Assembly: GCA_022768375.1 (NCBI GenBank) | Contig: JALEMG010000049.1 | Location: 1-58,443, forward strand | Direction: 5' to 3' | DNA length: 58,443 nt | Source: Lentisphaeria bacterium | GTDB lineage: Bacteria; Verrucomicrobiota; Lentisphaeria; Victivallales; Victivallaceae | In this document: one piece after another, positions 25,915 through 33,108 of the stretch | Layout: each line of letters begins with the position of its first letter | Numbering within the stretch: the first letter of the stretch is position 1 | Position numbers and translations under genes: made by a program | Notes under the pieces: model-generated | What the model was told of the DNA's origin: nothing | What the model saw: only the letters and a program-made list of their open reading frames with translations | The model's database searches: none

Positions 25915-26856
25915 ATGAGAATCACCGCGACCTTTATCGACGAAATCAGCCACGACATTCCCCACCAGAACTGGGGACCCAAAGAGTGGGAAGCCGACTT
26001 TCAGGCCATGAAAGCCGTCGGCATCGACACCGTGGTGGTCATCCGGTGCGGCTGGAAACGCTGGATGACCTTTCCCTGCGAAGTGCTTCGCCGGGAAAAA
26101 CACGCCTTCGAACCCACGCAGGACCTGATCCGGCTCTTTTTGGATCTGGCGGAAAAGTACGGCATGAAGTTCTTCTGCGGCACCTACGATTCCGGCAATC
26201 CGTGGTGGCATGACGACTACAAGGTGGAGGAGGAAACCGCCCTCATGACCGCCGTCAACGAGGAATTGTACGCGAAGTACGGCAGTTCTCCCGCATTCGC
26301 CGGATGGTATCTTTCGCAGGAGATCGGCGGCAAGGACAGCAACGCCTCGCAGTGCTACCGCAAAATGGCCCGTCACCTCAAGGCGATGTCCGGCAATCTG
26401 CCCATCCTCATCTCCCCCGCCATTCAGGGAGCGAAGGCCTACAACGAGAATATGGTGAAACTGGGCAAGACCATCGACCCAGCCGAGCACGAGGCCGACT
26501 GGGACCGGGTCATGCAGCGGCTTCAGGGCGTGGTCGATATCATCGCGTTTCAGGACGGGCACGTGGAAATCGAACTGCTGCCCACTTTCCTCAGGATCAA
26601 CAAGAAATTGTGCGACAAGTACGGGATCGAGTGCTGGACCAATACGGAAACATTCGACCGGGATATGCCCATCGACTTCCTGCCGATCAAATGGGATAAA
26701 CTTTACCTGAAGTTGAAGGCCGCCGAGGAAGCGGGACTCTCCCGGGCCATGACCTTCGAGTTCTCCCATTTTCTCAGCCCGAACTCCAGTTATACTTCGG
26801 CCCACCACCTCTATAACCGCTACCGCGAGTACGTTGACGCCGTCGCGCGGAAGTAG
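25915..26856 (+). CDS. DUF4434-type TIM-barrel protein
   Basis: The 313-residue protein resembles DUF4434, a glycoside-hydrolase-like TIM barrel often found beside secreted glycan enzymes. Supporting segments are RITATFIDEISHDIPHQNWGPKEW at the N-terminus, MKAVGIDTVVVIR, GWYLSQEIGG with a candidate catalytic glutamate, ISPAIQG, DIIAFQDGH and MTFEFSHFLSP. There is no signal peptide. It begins 21 bases after the large secreted protein and is in the same operon. ATG 25903 and TTG 25897 are alternative starts. A strong terminator follows at 26882. Confidence 0.8.
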   Translation: MRITATFIDEISHDIPHQNWGPKEWEADFQAMKAVGIDTVVVIRCGWKRWMTFPCEVLRREKHAFEPTQDLIRLFLDLAEKYGMKFFCGTYDSGNPWWHDDYKVEEETALMTAVNEELYAKYGSSPAFAGWYLSQEIGGKDSNASQCYRKMARHLKAMSGNLPILISPAIQGAKAYNENMVKLGKTIDPAEHEADWDRVMQRLQGVVDIIAFQDGHVEIELLPTFLRINKKLCDKYGIECWTNTETFDRDMPIDFLPIKWDKLYLKLKAAEEAGLSRAMTFEFSHFLSPNSSYTSAHHLYNRYREYVDAVARK

Positions 26857-26881
26857 TACTTCCCGCCTTATCGTTCCGCTC

Positions 26882-26910
26882 CGCCCCGCCCTCCCGCGGG
26901 GCGTTTTTTT
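26882..26910 (+). terminator. Intrinsic terminator after the DUF4434 gene
   Basis: Perfect 8-base-pair stem CGCCCCGC (26882-26889) / GCGGGGCG (26896-26903), loop CCTCCC, followed by seven T. Confidence 0.88.
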
Positions 26911-27245
26911 GTCGGCGGCGGGCAGCGGGATGCAAGGCGGGGCGTTTTTTTTGTCAGGGGGCTGCTCGCCCCCCGACTCCCCCCCGGCAGGGCTTAAGGC
27001 CCTGCATCCCGAGGCCTCGTTCGGCGGTCTGCGGACGGCGGCTCCGGGAAAAACGCGATCAAATCTGTGAAAACTTTTCCCGCTTTTCTGCGGAAAAGAG
27101 TTTTCACGCTTTGACCGCACTTGCCGCTCCGGGGGAGAACACCCCCGGACCCCCCGGCGCGTCGGCTCCGCCTCCGCGCGTTTCGCGCGCTCCCGTCGGT
27201 CGCGCGGCGGTCTGCCGCCGTTGGGAACCCGCACCGCGTCCGCAG
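26911..27245 (+). repeat. Hairpin repeat family A, copy 4
   Basis: It starts directly behind the terminator. It carries GCAGGGC-TTAAG-GCCCTGC at 26987-27005, the GTGAAAACT/AGTTTTCAC palindrome between 27067 and 27107, a CCGGGGG/CCCCCGG hairpin near 27128-27150, and GGCGG-TCTG-CCGCC near 27206-27219. Confidence 0.85.
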
Positions 27246-27249
27246 TCCG

Positions 27250-27296
27250 CTTTTCTCGTCTTACTTCTTTTCGCGGGAAAAGAAGTAAGACGAGAG
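27250..27296 (+). repeat. Hairpin repeat family B, copy 5 (second hairpin only)
   Basis: A perfect 17-base-pair inverted repeat, 27255-27271 against 27278-27294, with loop CGCGGG. It encodes the last codons and stop of folD on the minus strand. Confidence 0.9.
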
Positions 27297-28148
27297 GGTG
27301 TTGCGGAGGAGCATGGCGATGGTCATGGGACCGACGCCGCCGGGGACGGGCGTGATAAGGGAAGCGACTTCGGAGGCTTCGGCGAAGTTGACATCGCCGA
27401 CGAGTCGATTTTTGCCCAGTTCGGGGTCGAAGACGCGGTTGATGCCGACGTCGATGACGACGGCGCCGGGTTTGATCATGTCGCCCCGGACGAACCGGGG
27501 TTTGCCGATGGCGGCGATGAGGATGTCGGCGTCCCGGGTGAAGCGGGCGATGTCGGGGGTGCCGGAGTGAACGACGGTGACGGTGGCGTTGGCGCCGGCG
27601 GCTTTCTGGAGCAGCAGCGCGGCCATGGGTTTGCCGACGATATTGCTGCGGCCGATGATGACGGCGTGTTTGCCCGCCGGGTCGACGTGGGAGCGGCGGA
27701 GAAGTTCCATGACGCCCCAGGGCGTGCAGGGTTTGAAACCGGGTTTTTCGCCGATGAGTACGCGGCCGACGTTGCGCTCGGAGAAGCAGTCCACGTCCTT
27801 GTCGGGGCTGATGGCGAGGATCACCGCCGCTTCGTCGATCTGCGGCGGCGGAGGAGATTGGACGAGGATGCCGTGAATGGCGGGATCGGCGTTGAGTTCG
27901 CCGATGACCCGGAGCACGTCGGCGGTGGCGCAGGTCTCCGGAAGCGTGATCTGCCGGGAAACGATGCCGACTTCGGCGCAGGCCCGGACTTTGTTGCGGA
28001 CGTAGACGCAACTGGCGGGGTCGGAGCCGACCAGCACGACGGCGAGTCCGATCTTGTCGCCGTCGGCGGCGGCGCGGGCGACGAGTTCCGCGGTTTCCCG
28101 GTTGATCTGGTTGGCGATTGCTTTGCCGTCGATGATTTGCGCCTTCAT
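27261..28148 (-). CDS. folD: Methylenetetrahydrofolate dehydrogenase / methenyltetrahydrofolate cyclohydrolase
   Basis: The bifunctional enzyme (295 residues) interconverts 5,10-methylene- and 10-formyl-tetrahydrofolate. The catalytic lysine is in YVRNKVRAC. Other marks are LVQSPPPP, the substrate loop KPCTPWGVMELL and the NADP site VIIGRSNIVGKPMA. PGGVGPMTIAMLLRNTL is the usual C-terminal signature. The protein then ends SSYFFSREKK, encoded by the palindrome of repeat B copy 5. It is divergent from rseP, with its own promoter at 28196-28224. Confidence 0.96.
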   Translation of the reverse strand: MKAQIIDGKAIANQINRETAELVARAAADGDKIGLAVVLVGSDPASCVYVRNKVRACAEVGIVSRQITLPETCATADVLRVIGELNADPAIHGILVQSPPPPQIDEAAVILAISPDKDVDCFSERNVGRVLIGEKPGFKPCTPWGVMELLRRSHVDPAGKHAVIIGRSNIVGKPMAALLLQKAAGANATVTVVHSGTPDIARFTRDADILIAAIGKPRFVRGDMIKPGAVVIDVGINRVFDPELGKNRLVGDVNFAEASEVASLITPVPGGVGPMTIAMLLRNTLSSYFFSREKK

Positions 28149-28195
28149 AAGCAGGATCCCTGTGGTTTTGCCGGTGATGGAATATTTCTGAGCAG

Positions 28196-28224
28196 AATAT
28201 ACTGCCGAAACGGGACGAAAACAA
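28196..28224 (-). promoter_or_regulatory. Promoter of folD
   Basis: Minus strand: TTGTTT (28224-28219), 17 bases, TATATT (28201-28196). Confidence 0.65.
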
Positions 28225-28234
28225 GTCCCGCGCC

Positions 28235-28263
28235 TTGAAAAATCGCCCGGAAAGGGTTATTCT
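28235..28263 (+). promoter_or_regulatory. Promoter of the rseP-ispG-chrA operon
   Basis: TTGAAA at 28235, 17 bases, TATTCT at 28258. It is back to back with the folD promoter. Confidence 0.6.
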
Positions 28264-28296
28264 ATACGGACGACACGGACAAGGAAAGGGTGACAG

Positions 28297-29940
28297 ATGG
28301 CGGTATTTTTGGATTACCTCGGCATTGCCGGCGCGGTGGTGTTCGTATTTTTCGCGCTGGGATTCTGCATATTTTCCCACGAACTGGGGCATTTCCTGGC
28401 CGGACGGCTGATGGGACTGCACATCGACGCGTTTTCCCTCGGGTTCCGTCCGTTCTGGCGGAGAAAGTACAAAGGGGTGGAGTACCGGCTGGGGTGGCTG
28501 CCGTTCGGAGGTTACGTGGAACTGCCGCAGATCGACGCCAGCGACGGAGTTCCCAAGAGCGCCGACGGGAAGCCGTTGCCCCGGGCCACGCCGCTGACGC
28601 GGATCGTGACGGCGGCGGCGGGACCGCTGTTCAATATTCTGTCGGGTCTGCTGATCGGGTGCATCGTCTGGGCGGTGGGGATTCCTCAGGCGACGCCGAA
28701 AATGCGGGAGATCACGGTGCTGGAGGTGCCGGAGAACTCCCCGGAGCATCGGGCCGGTCTGCGTAAGGGCGACGTGATCGTGAAATTGAACGGAGAGGAA
28801 TTTTTCTGCGGCTGGCCGCAGTTCGTGCAGAAGATTTTGTATACCATCGACCAGGTGACGCTGGAGGTCCGGCGGGGGAACGAAACCTGCCGGATCGTCT
28901 ACCAGCCCGAGGAGAATCCCGACGCGCCGGGGCAGGTGGGGTTCGAGCAGTTGGCGTATCCGTTTTTTGAACCGTTCATTCCGCTCAAGGTCCGTCCCGC
29001 GCCGGGTTCGGCGGCGGAGCGGGCCGGGTTCCGGGCCGGAGATATGGTGAGCCGGATCGACGGCCGTTCGGTGACGGGACCGGAGGATTTCGCGTCGCAG
29101 CTGGGATTCCGCGAGGGCAGGGAAGTGACGGTGGAACTGCGCCGGGACGGGGAACCCGCCGTCGTGCGGTGTGTGCCGACCGTAATCCCCGGGATGGAAG
29201 GGGAGGAGAGATTTCTGGTGGGCGTGGTTTTCGCGGGGGCGGACTCCCTGCGTCTGCGCCATATCATGAAAGGCGGCAGCGCCGAGGAAGCGGGTCTTGC
29301 GTCCGGTGACGAGATCGTCGCGGCCGACGGCAAGGCGATAGGTTCCGGGGAGGATTTCCGGCAATTGGTGGCCGCCGGAAAGGGCGCCCCGGTCACGGTG
29401 ACGGTGAAGCGGGACGGGAAGGAGATGGAGTTCCGACTGACGCCCCGCCGGTCCGCGGCCTGCGAGATCGCCGGTCTGATGCTGATGCCGTATTACGATC
29501 ATCCGACGCCGTGGGCGCAGTTCGTTTCGGTGCTGGAGATGAGTTGGCAGAGCCTCCGGGGGATCGCGACTTCGGTGGGAAATCAACTGGAACTCACGCG
29601 GAGCCGCAGTTCGCTCAAGCCGAGCCACATGTCCGGTCCGCTGGGGATCGGGATGGTGCTGTTCAATTCCATCCGGACCTCGGTGGCGAGCGGGATCCAG
29701 TTCATGGTGATTATATCGTTTGCGCTGGCGATTTTCAATCTGCTGCCGCTGCCGGTGCTGGACGGTGGGCATATTCTGTTCGGGCTGGTGGAGTTGATCT
29801 GCCGCCGTCCGGTGCCCGCGCCGGTGCTGAAAGTGCTCTCGTACGTTTTCATCGCGCTGCTGGTGTCGCTGATGCTTTTCGTCACATTTTCCGATGTGCG
29901 GCGGGCGGCGTGGCAGGTTTCCAATTCCATGAGAAAATAG
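28297..29940 (+). CDS. rseP: RseP-like site-2 membrane metalloprotease
   Basis: This 547-residue inner-membrane zinc protease cuts membrane-anchored substrates such as anti-sigma factors. The zinc site HELGH is at residues 28-32 in the first helix. The third ligand motif LDGGH is near residue 488, between C-terminal helices. Between them lie PDZ domains, of which three can be seen (around VLEVPENSPEHRAGL, APGSAAERAGF and GGSAEEAGL). One PDZ more than the E. coli protein explains the extra length. It heads an operon with ispG (16-base gap). Confidence 0.92.
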   Translation: MAVFLDYLGIAGAVVFVFFALGFCIFSHELGHFLAGRLMGLHIDAFSLGFRPFWRRKYKGVEYRLGWLPFGGYVELPQIDASDGVPKSADGKPLPRATPLTRIVTAAAGPLFNILSGLLIGCIVWAVGIPQATPKMREITVLEVPENSPEHRAGLRKGDVIVKLNGEEFFCGWPQFVQKILYTIDQVTLEVRRGNETCRIVYQPEENPDAPGQVGFEQLAYPFFEPFIPLKVRPAPGSAAERAGFRAGDMVSRIDGRSVTGPEDFASQLGFREGREVTVELRRDGEPAVVRCVPTVIPGMEGEERFLVGVVFAGADSLRLRHIMKGGSAEEAGLASGDEIVAADGKAIGSGEDFRQLVAAGKGAPVTVTVKRDGKEMEFRLTPRRSAACEIAGLMLMPYYDHPTPWAQFVSVLEMSWQSLRGIATSVGNQLELTRSRSSLKPSHMSGPLGIGMVLFNSIRTSVASGIQFMVIISFALAIFNLLPLPVLDGGHILFGLVELICRRPVPAPVLKVLSYVFIALLVSLMLFVTFSDVRRAAWQVSNSMRK

Positions 29941-29956
29941 CCGGGGAGGCCGCGTC

Positions 29957-31060
29957 ATGCGTCGAATTACCCGTAACTTCCGTCTCGGCGGCGTGGGGAT
30001 CGGTTCGGATCATCCGATTTCGGTGCAGACCATGTGCAATACCCGCACCGCCGACGCCGGGGCGACGCTGTCGCAGATCGCCGCCGTCGCCGCGCACGGC
30101 TGCGACATTATCCGGGTCTCCGTCGACACGGAAGCCGATGTCGGCGCCCTGCGGACCATCTGCGGAGAATCGCCGCTGCCGGTGGTGGCGGACATCCAGT
30201 TTTCCGGAGAAACGGCGCTGGCGGCGGTCGCCGCCGGAGTTGCCGGGGTCCGGCTCAATCCCGGGATCATTCACGATCGGGGTCTGCTGAAGCGGATCGC
30301 CGAAGCGGCGGTCGCCGCCGGGACCGTGATCCGGGTGGGCGCCAACGCGGGCAGTCTCAAGCCCCGGAGCGTGGAGGCGGGAATGGCGCGGGGACTGTCC
30401 CGGAACGAAGCGGTGGCGGCGGCGCTGGTGGCGGCGGTGGAAGAACAGTGCGCGGTGCTGGAGAAATTCGGCGTCACGAAGATCAAGGCCGCGCTGAAAA
30501 GTTCGGAGATCCCGGTGACGCTGGAAGCGTACCGGCGCTTCGCCGCCCGTAACGACTATCCGCTGCATTTGGGGCTGACCGAGGCCGGCACGCCGGACCG
30601 GGGGGAGATCAACTCGGCGGTCTGCATCGGCACGCTGCTCAATGCCGGGATCGGGGACACCATCCGGGTCAGTCTCACCGCCGATCCGGTGCGGGAAGTG
30701 GAGGCGGCGGTGAAGATTCTGGAAGCGTGCGGACTGCGCGGCGGCGGCGTGAAACTGGTTTCCTGCCCCACCTGCGGCCGCACCGAGGTCGATCTGATCG
30801 GTCTGGCGGAGAAGGTGGACCAACTCCTCCGGTCGGCGCGGCGGGACGGAAAGCCCGTCCGCTGGCGCAAGATCGCGGTGATGGGGTGTCCCGTGAATGG
30901 TCCCGGCGAAGCCCGGGACGCGGACCTCGGGATCGCGGGAAGCCGGAACGGTCAACTGGTGATTTTCCGCAAAGGCGAGGTCGTCGGGGCCTACCCGGAG
31001 ACGGAAGGTTTCGCCGTCTTCGCGACAATGATCACCGCGGGAGATTCCGTCGGTGAATAA
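29957..31060 (+). CDS. ispG: 4-hydroxy-3-methylbut-2-enyl diphosphate synthase
   Basis: This 367-residue [4Fe-4S] enzyme of the MEP isoprenoid pathway converts MEcPP to HMBPP. The N-terminal barrel shows SVQTMCNT and GVRLNPG. The C-terminal cluster domain has the cysteines in SCPTCGR and MGCPVNGPGEA, and the usual cluster-ligand glutamate also falls in the latter. The length matches the short bacterial form without the plant insert. The stop overlaps the GTG start of the first chromate-transporter half by eight bases. Confidence 0.95.
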   Translation: MRRITRNFRLGGVGIGSDHPISVQTMCNTRTADAGATLSQIAAVAAHGCDIIRVSVDTEADVGALRTICGESPLPVVADIQFSGETALAAVAAGVAGVRLNPGIIHDRGLLKRIAEAAVAAGTVIRVGANAGSLKPRSVEAGMARGLSRNEAVAAALVAAVEEQCAVLEKFGVTKIKAALKSSEIPVTLEAYRRFAARNDYPLHLGLTEAGTPDRGEINSAVCIGTLLNAGIGDTIRVSLTADPVREVEAAVKILEACGLRGGGVKLVSCPTCGRTEVDLIGLAEKVDQLLRSARRDGKPVRWRKIAVMGCPVNGPGEARDADLGIAGSRNGQLVIFRKGEVVGAYPETEGFAVFATMITAGDSVGE

Positions 31061-31628
31061 GTTCCGAACGCTGTGGCTGCTGTTTTTTTCCTTCGCCAAA
31101 ATCGCAGCGCTGGTCGTGGGCGGCGGTCTGGCGATGCTTCCGGTGATCGAGGAGACGTTTGTCCGCAAAAAGAAACTGCTGCCGCAGGAGGAACTGCTGG
31201 ATGTCGTCGCGCTGACCCAGACCGTGCCGGGGATCATCGCCGCCAACGCCGCGGTGGCCGTGGGGATGAAAGTCGCGGGGCTGGCCGGGGCGGCGGCGGC
31301 GCTGGCCGGGGCGATCCTGCCGTCGTTTCTGGTGATCCTCCTCATCGCGTGGAAGTTTCCGGACCTCGAACCGGGCAATCTTTACTGGCAGGGGACGTTC
31401 GCGGGCATCCGGGCGGGGGTGACCGGGCTGATCGCGGTGACGGCGTGCAAAATGGTGAAAAAGACCGTTCGCAACTGGCCGGAAGCGGCGGCGCTGGCCG
31501 GGTTTCTGGCGGCGGCGCTGGCCGGAGTCTCCCCGGCATTCATCATCCTCGCCGGTATCGCGGTCGGCGGCGGGTATTTTCAACTGGTCCGGCGGCGGAA
31601 CGACCGGGCGGAGGAGGAGCGGAAATGA
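31053..31628 (+). CDS. Chromate transporter family protein, first half-size subunit
   Basis: This 191-residue membrane protein corresponds to one of the two duplicated halves of ChrA. The family segment is FAKIAALVVGGGLAMLPVIEE, followed by LLDVVALTQTVPGIIAANAAV. It starts at GTG inside the end of ispG and overlaps the second half at ATGA. Half-size pairs of this kind form an anion (chromate/sulfate) transporter. The link to ispG is positional only. Confidence 0.87.
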   Translation: MNKFRTLWLLFFSFAKIAALVVGGGLAMLPVIEETFVRKKKLLPQEELLDVVALTQTVPGIIAANAAVAVGMKVAGLAGAAAALAGAILPSFLVILLIAWKFPDLEPGNLYWQGTFAGIRAGVTGLIAVTACKMVKKTVRNWPEAAALAGFLAAALAGVSPAFIILAGIAVGGGYFQLVRRRNDRAEEERK

Positions 31629-32206
31629 GCGTACCGGGGCTGTTTTTCACGTTCTGCAAGTTCAGTCTGCTCTGCTTCGGCGGCGGCTACATGCTCATTC
31701 CGCTGCTGACGGCGGAATTCGTCGGGGAAGGCCGGCTGCTCACGCCGGAGCGGTTCGGCAATCTGGTTTCCATCTCCCAACTCACCCCCGGGCCGGTCGG
31801 CATCAACACCGCCACGTTCGCCGGGTTCCTGCAAGGGGGGGCCGTCGGGTCGCTGGCGGCGACGCTGGGGCTGGTCTTTCCCACATTCATCCTCGCGGCG
31901 GCGGCGGTGTCGCTGATCCGGGACGGTCAGGATCGTCCGGCGGTGCGGGCGGTGCTGTACGGGGCGCGGCTGGCGGCGGCGGCGCTGGTGGTTTTCGCGG
32001 TGGTGATTTTTGCGGGCATGTCGATTTTTACCGGTCCGGCGGTCGATTTTTTCCGTCCCGGCGCGGCGGCCCCGGGAATCTCGTGCGGCGGGGTGATCAT
32101 CACTTCGGCGGCATTCGTCCTGACGCTGAAGTGCCGGTGCCGGACCACCGTCGTGATCCTGCTTTCCGGTCTGCTGGGCGCGATCCTGATCCCGCTGATC
32201 GGGTAA
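31625..32206 (+). CDS. Chromate transporter family protein, second half-size subunit
   Basis: The protein (193 residues) is the partner half of ChrA: FCKFSLLCFGGGYMLIPLL and ISQLTPGPVGINTATFAG match the family motif, followed by several membrane helices. It has the GGAGG-type site GGAGGAGCGGAA and overlaps the preceding stop by four bases. It is the last gene of the rseP operon. Substrate unproven. Confidence 0.87.
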   Translation: MSVPGLFFTFCKFSLLCFGGGYMLIPLLTAEFVGEGRLLTPERFGNLVSISQLTPGPVGINTATFAGFLQGGAVGSLAATLGLVFPTFILAAAAVSLIRDGQDRPAVRAVLYGARLAAAALVVFAVVIFAGMSIFTGPAVDFFRPGAAAPGISCGGVIITSAAFVLTLKCRCRTTVVILLSGLLGAILIPLIG

Positions 32207-32221
32207 TCGGCGGGGAAAAAA

Positions 32222-32250
32222 TTGCATTCCCCGGGCGGGTGTGCTATATT
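32222..32250 (+). promoter_or_regulatory. Promoter of the plsC-lptD-hldD-rsmB operon
   Basis: TTGCAT at 32222, 17 bases, TATATT at 32245. Confidence 0.7.
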
Positions 32251-32298
32251 AAGACGGTGTGCAGTTGTTTTTTCCCTTACGATGGAGGGGTTTTCGTA

Positions 32299-33108
32299 AT
32301 GTCCGAATATATGTTCAGCGGAGTTGACGCCTACGACACCCCGGCGGGGCGGCGGCGGGCGGCGGGGGTCCATCTGATGCTCCGGAGCCGCTGGTATTTC
32401 TATCTGCGCAATTTCGGGATATTCATTCGGAGCGGGCGCTGCGCCGCCCGGGGCGAACTGGACGGCGAACGGCAGATCCATTACTCCAACGGCAACGTCC
32501 GTCTGGTGGAGGATTGCGGCGGGACCGTCCATCTGCGCGGGCTGAACAATCTGCGGGCGCTGAACGGCAAGCCCGCGGTGATCATCGGCAACCACATGAG
32601 TCTGCTGGAGACCGCGATGCTTCACGCCGTCATCCGGGAGTATGTGGATTTTTCCTTCGTCATCAAGGAATCGCTGCTCAAAGTGCCGTATCTCCGGGAT
32701 ATCCTGCGCACGCTGGGGGCGATCCCCGTCACCCGCACCAACCCCCGGGAAGACCTGAAAACCGTTTTGACCGAGGGGAAGAAAGTGCTGGAGTCCGGGC
32801 GGTCGATGATCGTGTTTCCGCAGTCGACCCGGACGCGGGATTTCGACGAGTCGCAGTTCAACAGCATCGGCGTCAAACTGGCGAAGTCGGCCGGGGTGCC
32901 GGTGGTGCCCATGGCGCTGAAAACCGACTTTCTGGAGTGCGGCCGGCTGGTGCGGGATCTGGGGCCGATCCATCCGGAGCGTCCGGTACGGTTTGAATTC
33001 GGTCCGGCGCTGACGGTGGAGAACGGCGGACAGGAACAGCAGCGTCAGGTGGTGGAGTTCATCCGCGGCGCATTCGCCAGATGGGAAAGGGAGAACCGAT
33101 CGGCATGA
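32299..33108 (+). CDS. PlsC-like lysophospholipid/glycerophosphate acyltransferase
   Basis: The protein (269 residues) has the LPLAT fold: IIGNHMSLLETAML is the acceptor-site motif, IPVTRTNPRED follows, FPQSTRT replaces the usual FPEGTRS, and VPVVPMALKTDF closes the domain. The first motif reads H-X4-E instead of H-X4-D. These changes suggest a non-standard acyltransferase, perhaps for lipid A or another envelope lipid, since it is the first gene before lptD. The ATG follows GGAGGGG. The stop overlaps the lptD start (ATGA). Confidence 0.83.
   Translation: MSEYMFSGVDAYDTPAGRRRAAGVHLMLRSRWYFYLRNFGIFIRSGRCAARGELDGERQIHYSNGNVRLVEDCGGTVHLRGLNNLRALNGKPAVIIGNHMSLLETAMLHAVIREYVDFSFVIKESLLKVPYLRDILRTLGAIPVTRTNPREDLKTVLTEGKKVLESGRSMIVFPQSTRTRDFDESQFNSIGVKLAKSAGVPVVPMALKTDFLECGRLVRDLGPIHPERPVRFEFGPALTVENGGQEQQRQVVEFIRGAFARWERENRSA

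Noticed and set aside
26911..26970. A second intrinsic terminator at the T run near 26950
   Set aside because: The T run follows GGGGCG, but I found no matching upstream arm as good as that at 26882-26889; it looks like the repeat's own copy of a terminator end.
27111..28238. A plus-strand frame of 375 codons beginning MTALAAPGENTPGPPG
   Set aside because: The start lies in repeat A; the same beginning appears at 8546 in another copy. The rest is antisense to folD. Automatic annotation may list such repeat-born frames as hypothetical proteins.
24547..29958. A 1803-codon open frame on the minus strand
   Set aside because: It is antisense to the secreted-protein, DUF4434 and rseP genes, runs through folD in the wrong frame and crosses repeats A and B. 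Its translation is Arg/Pro/Gly-rich without any domain. Long antisense frames are common in GC-rich DNA.
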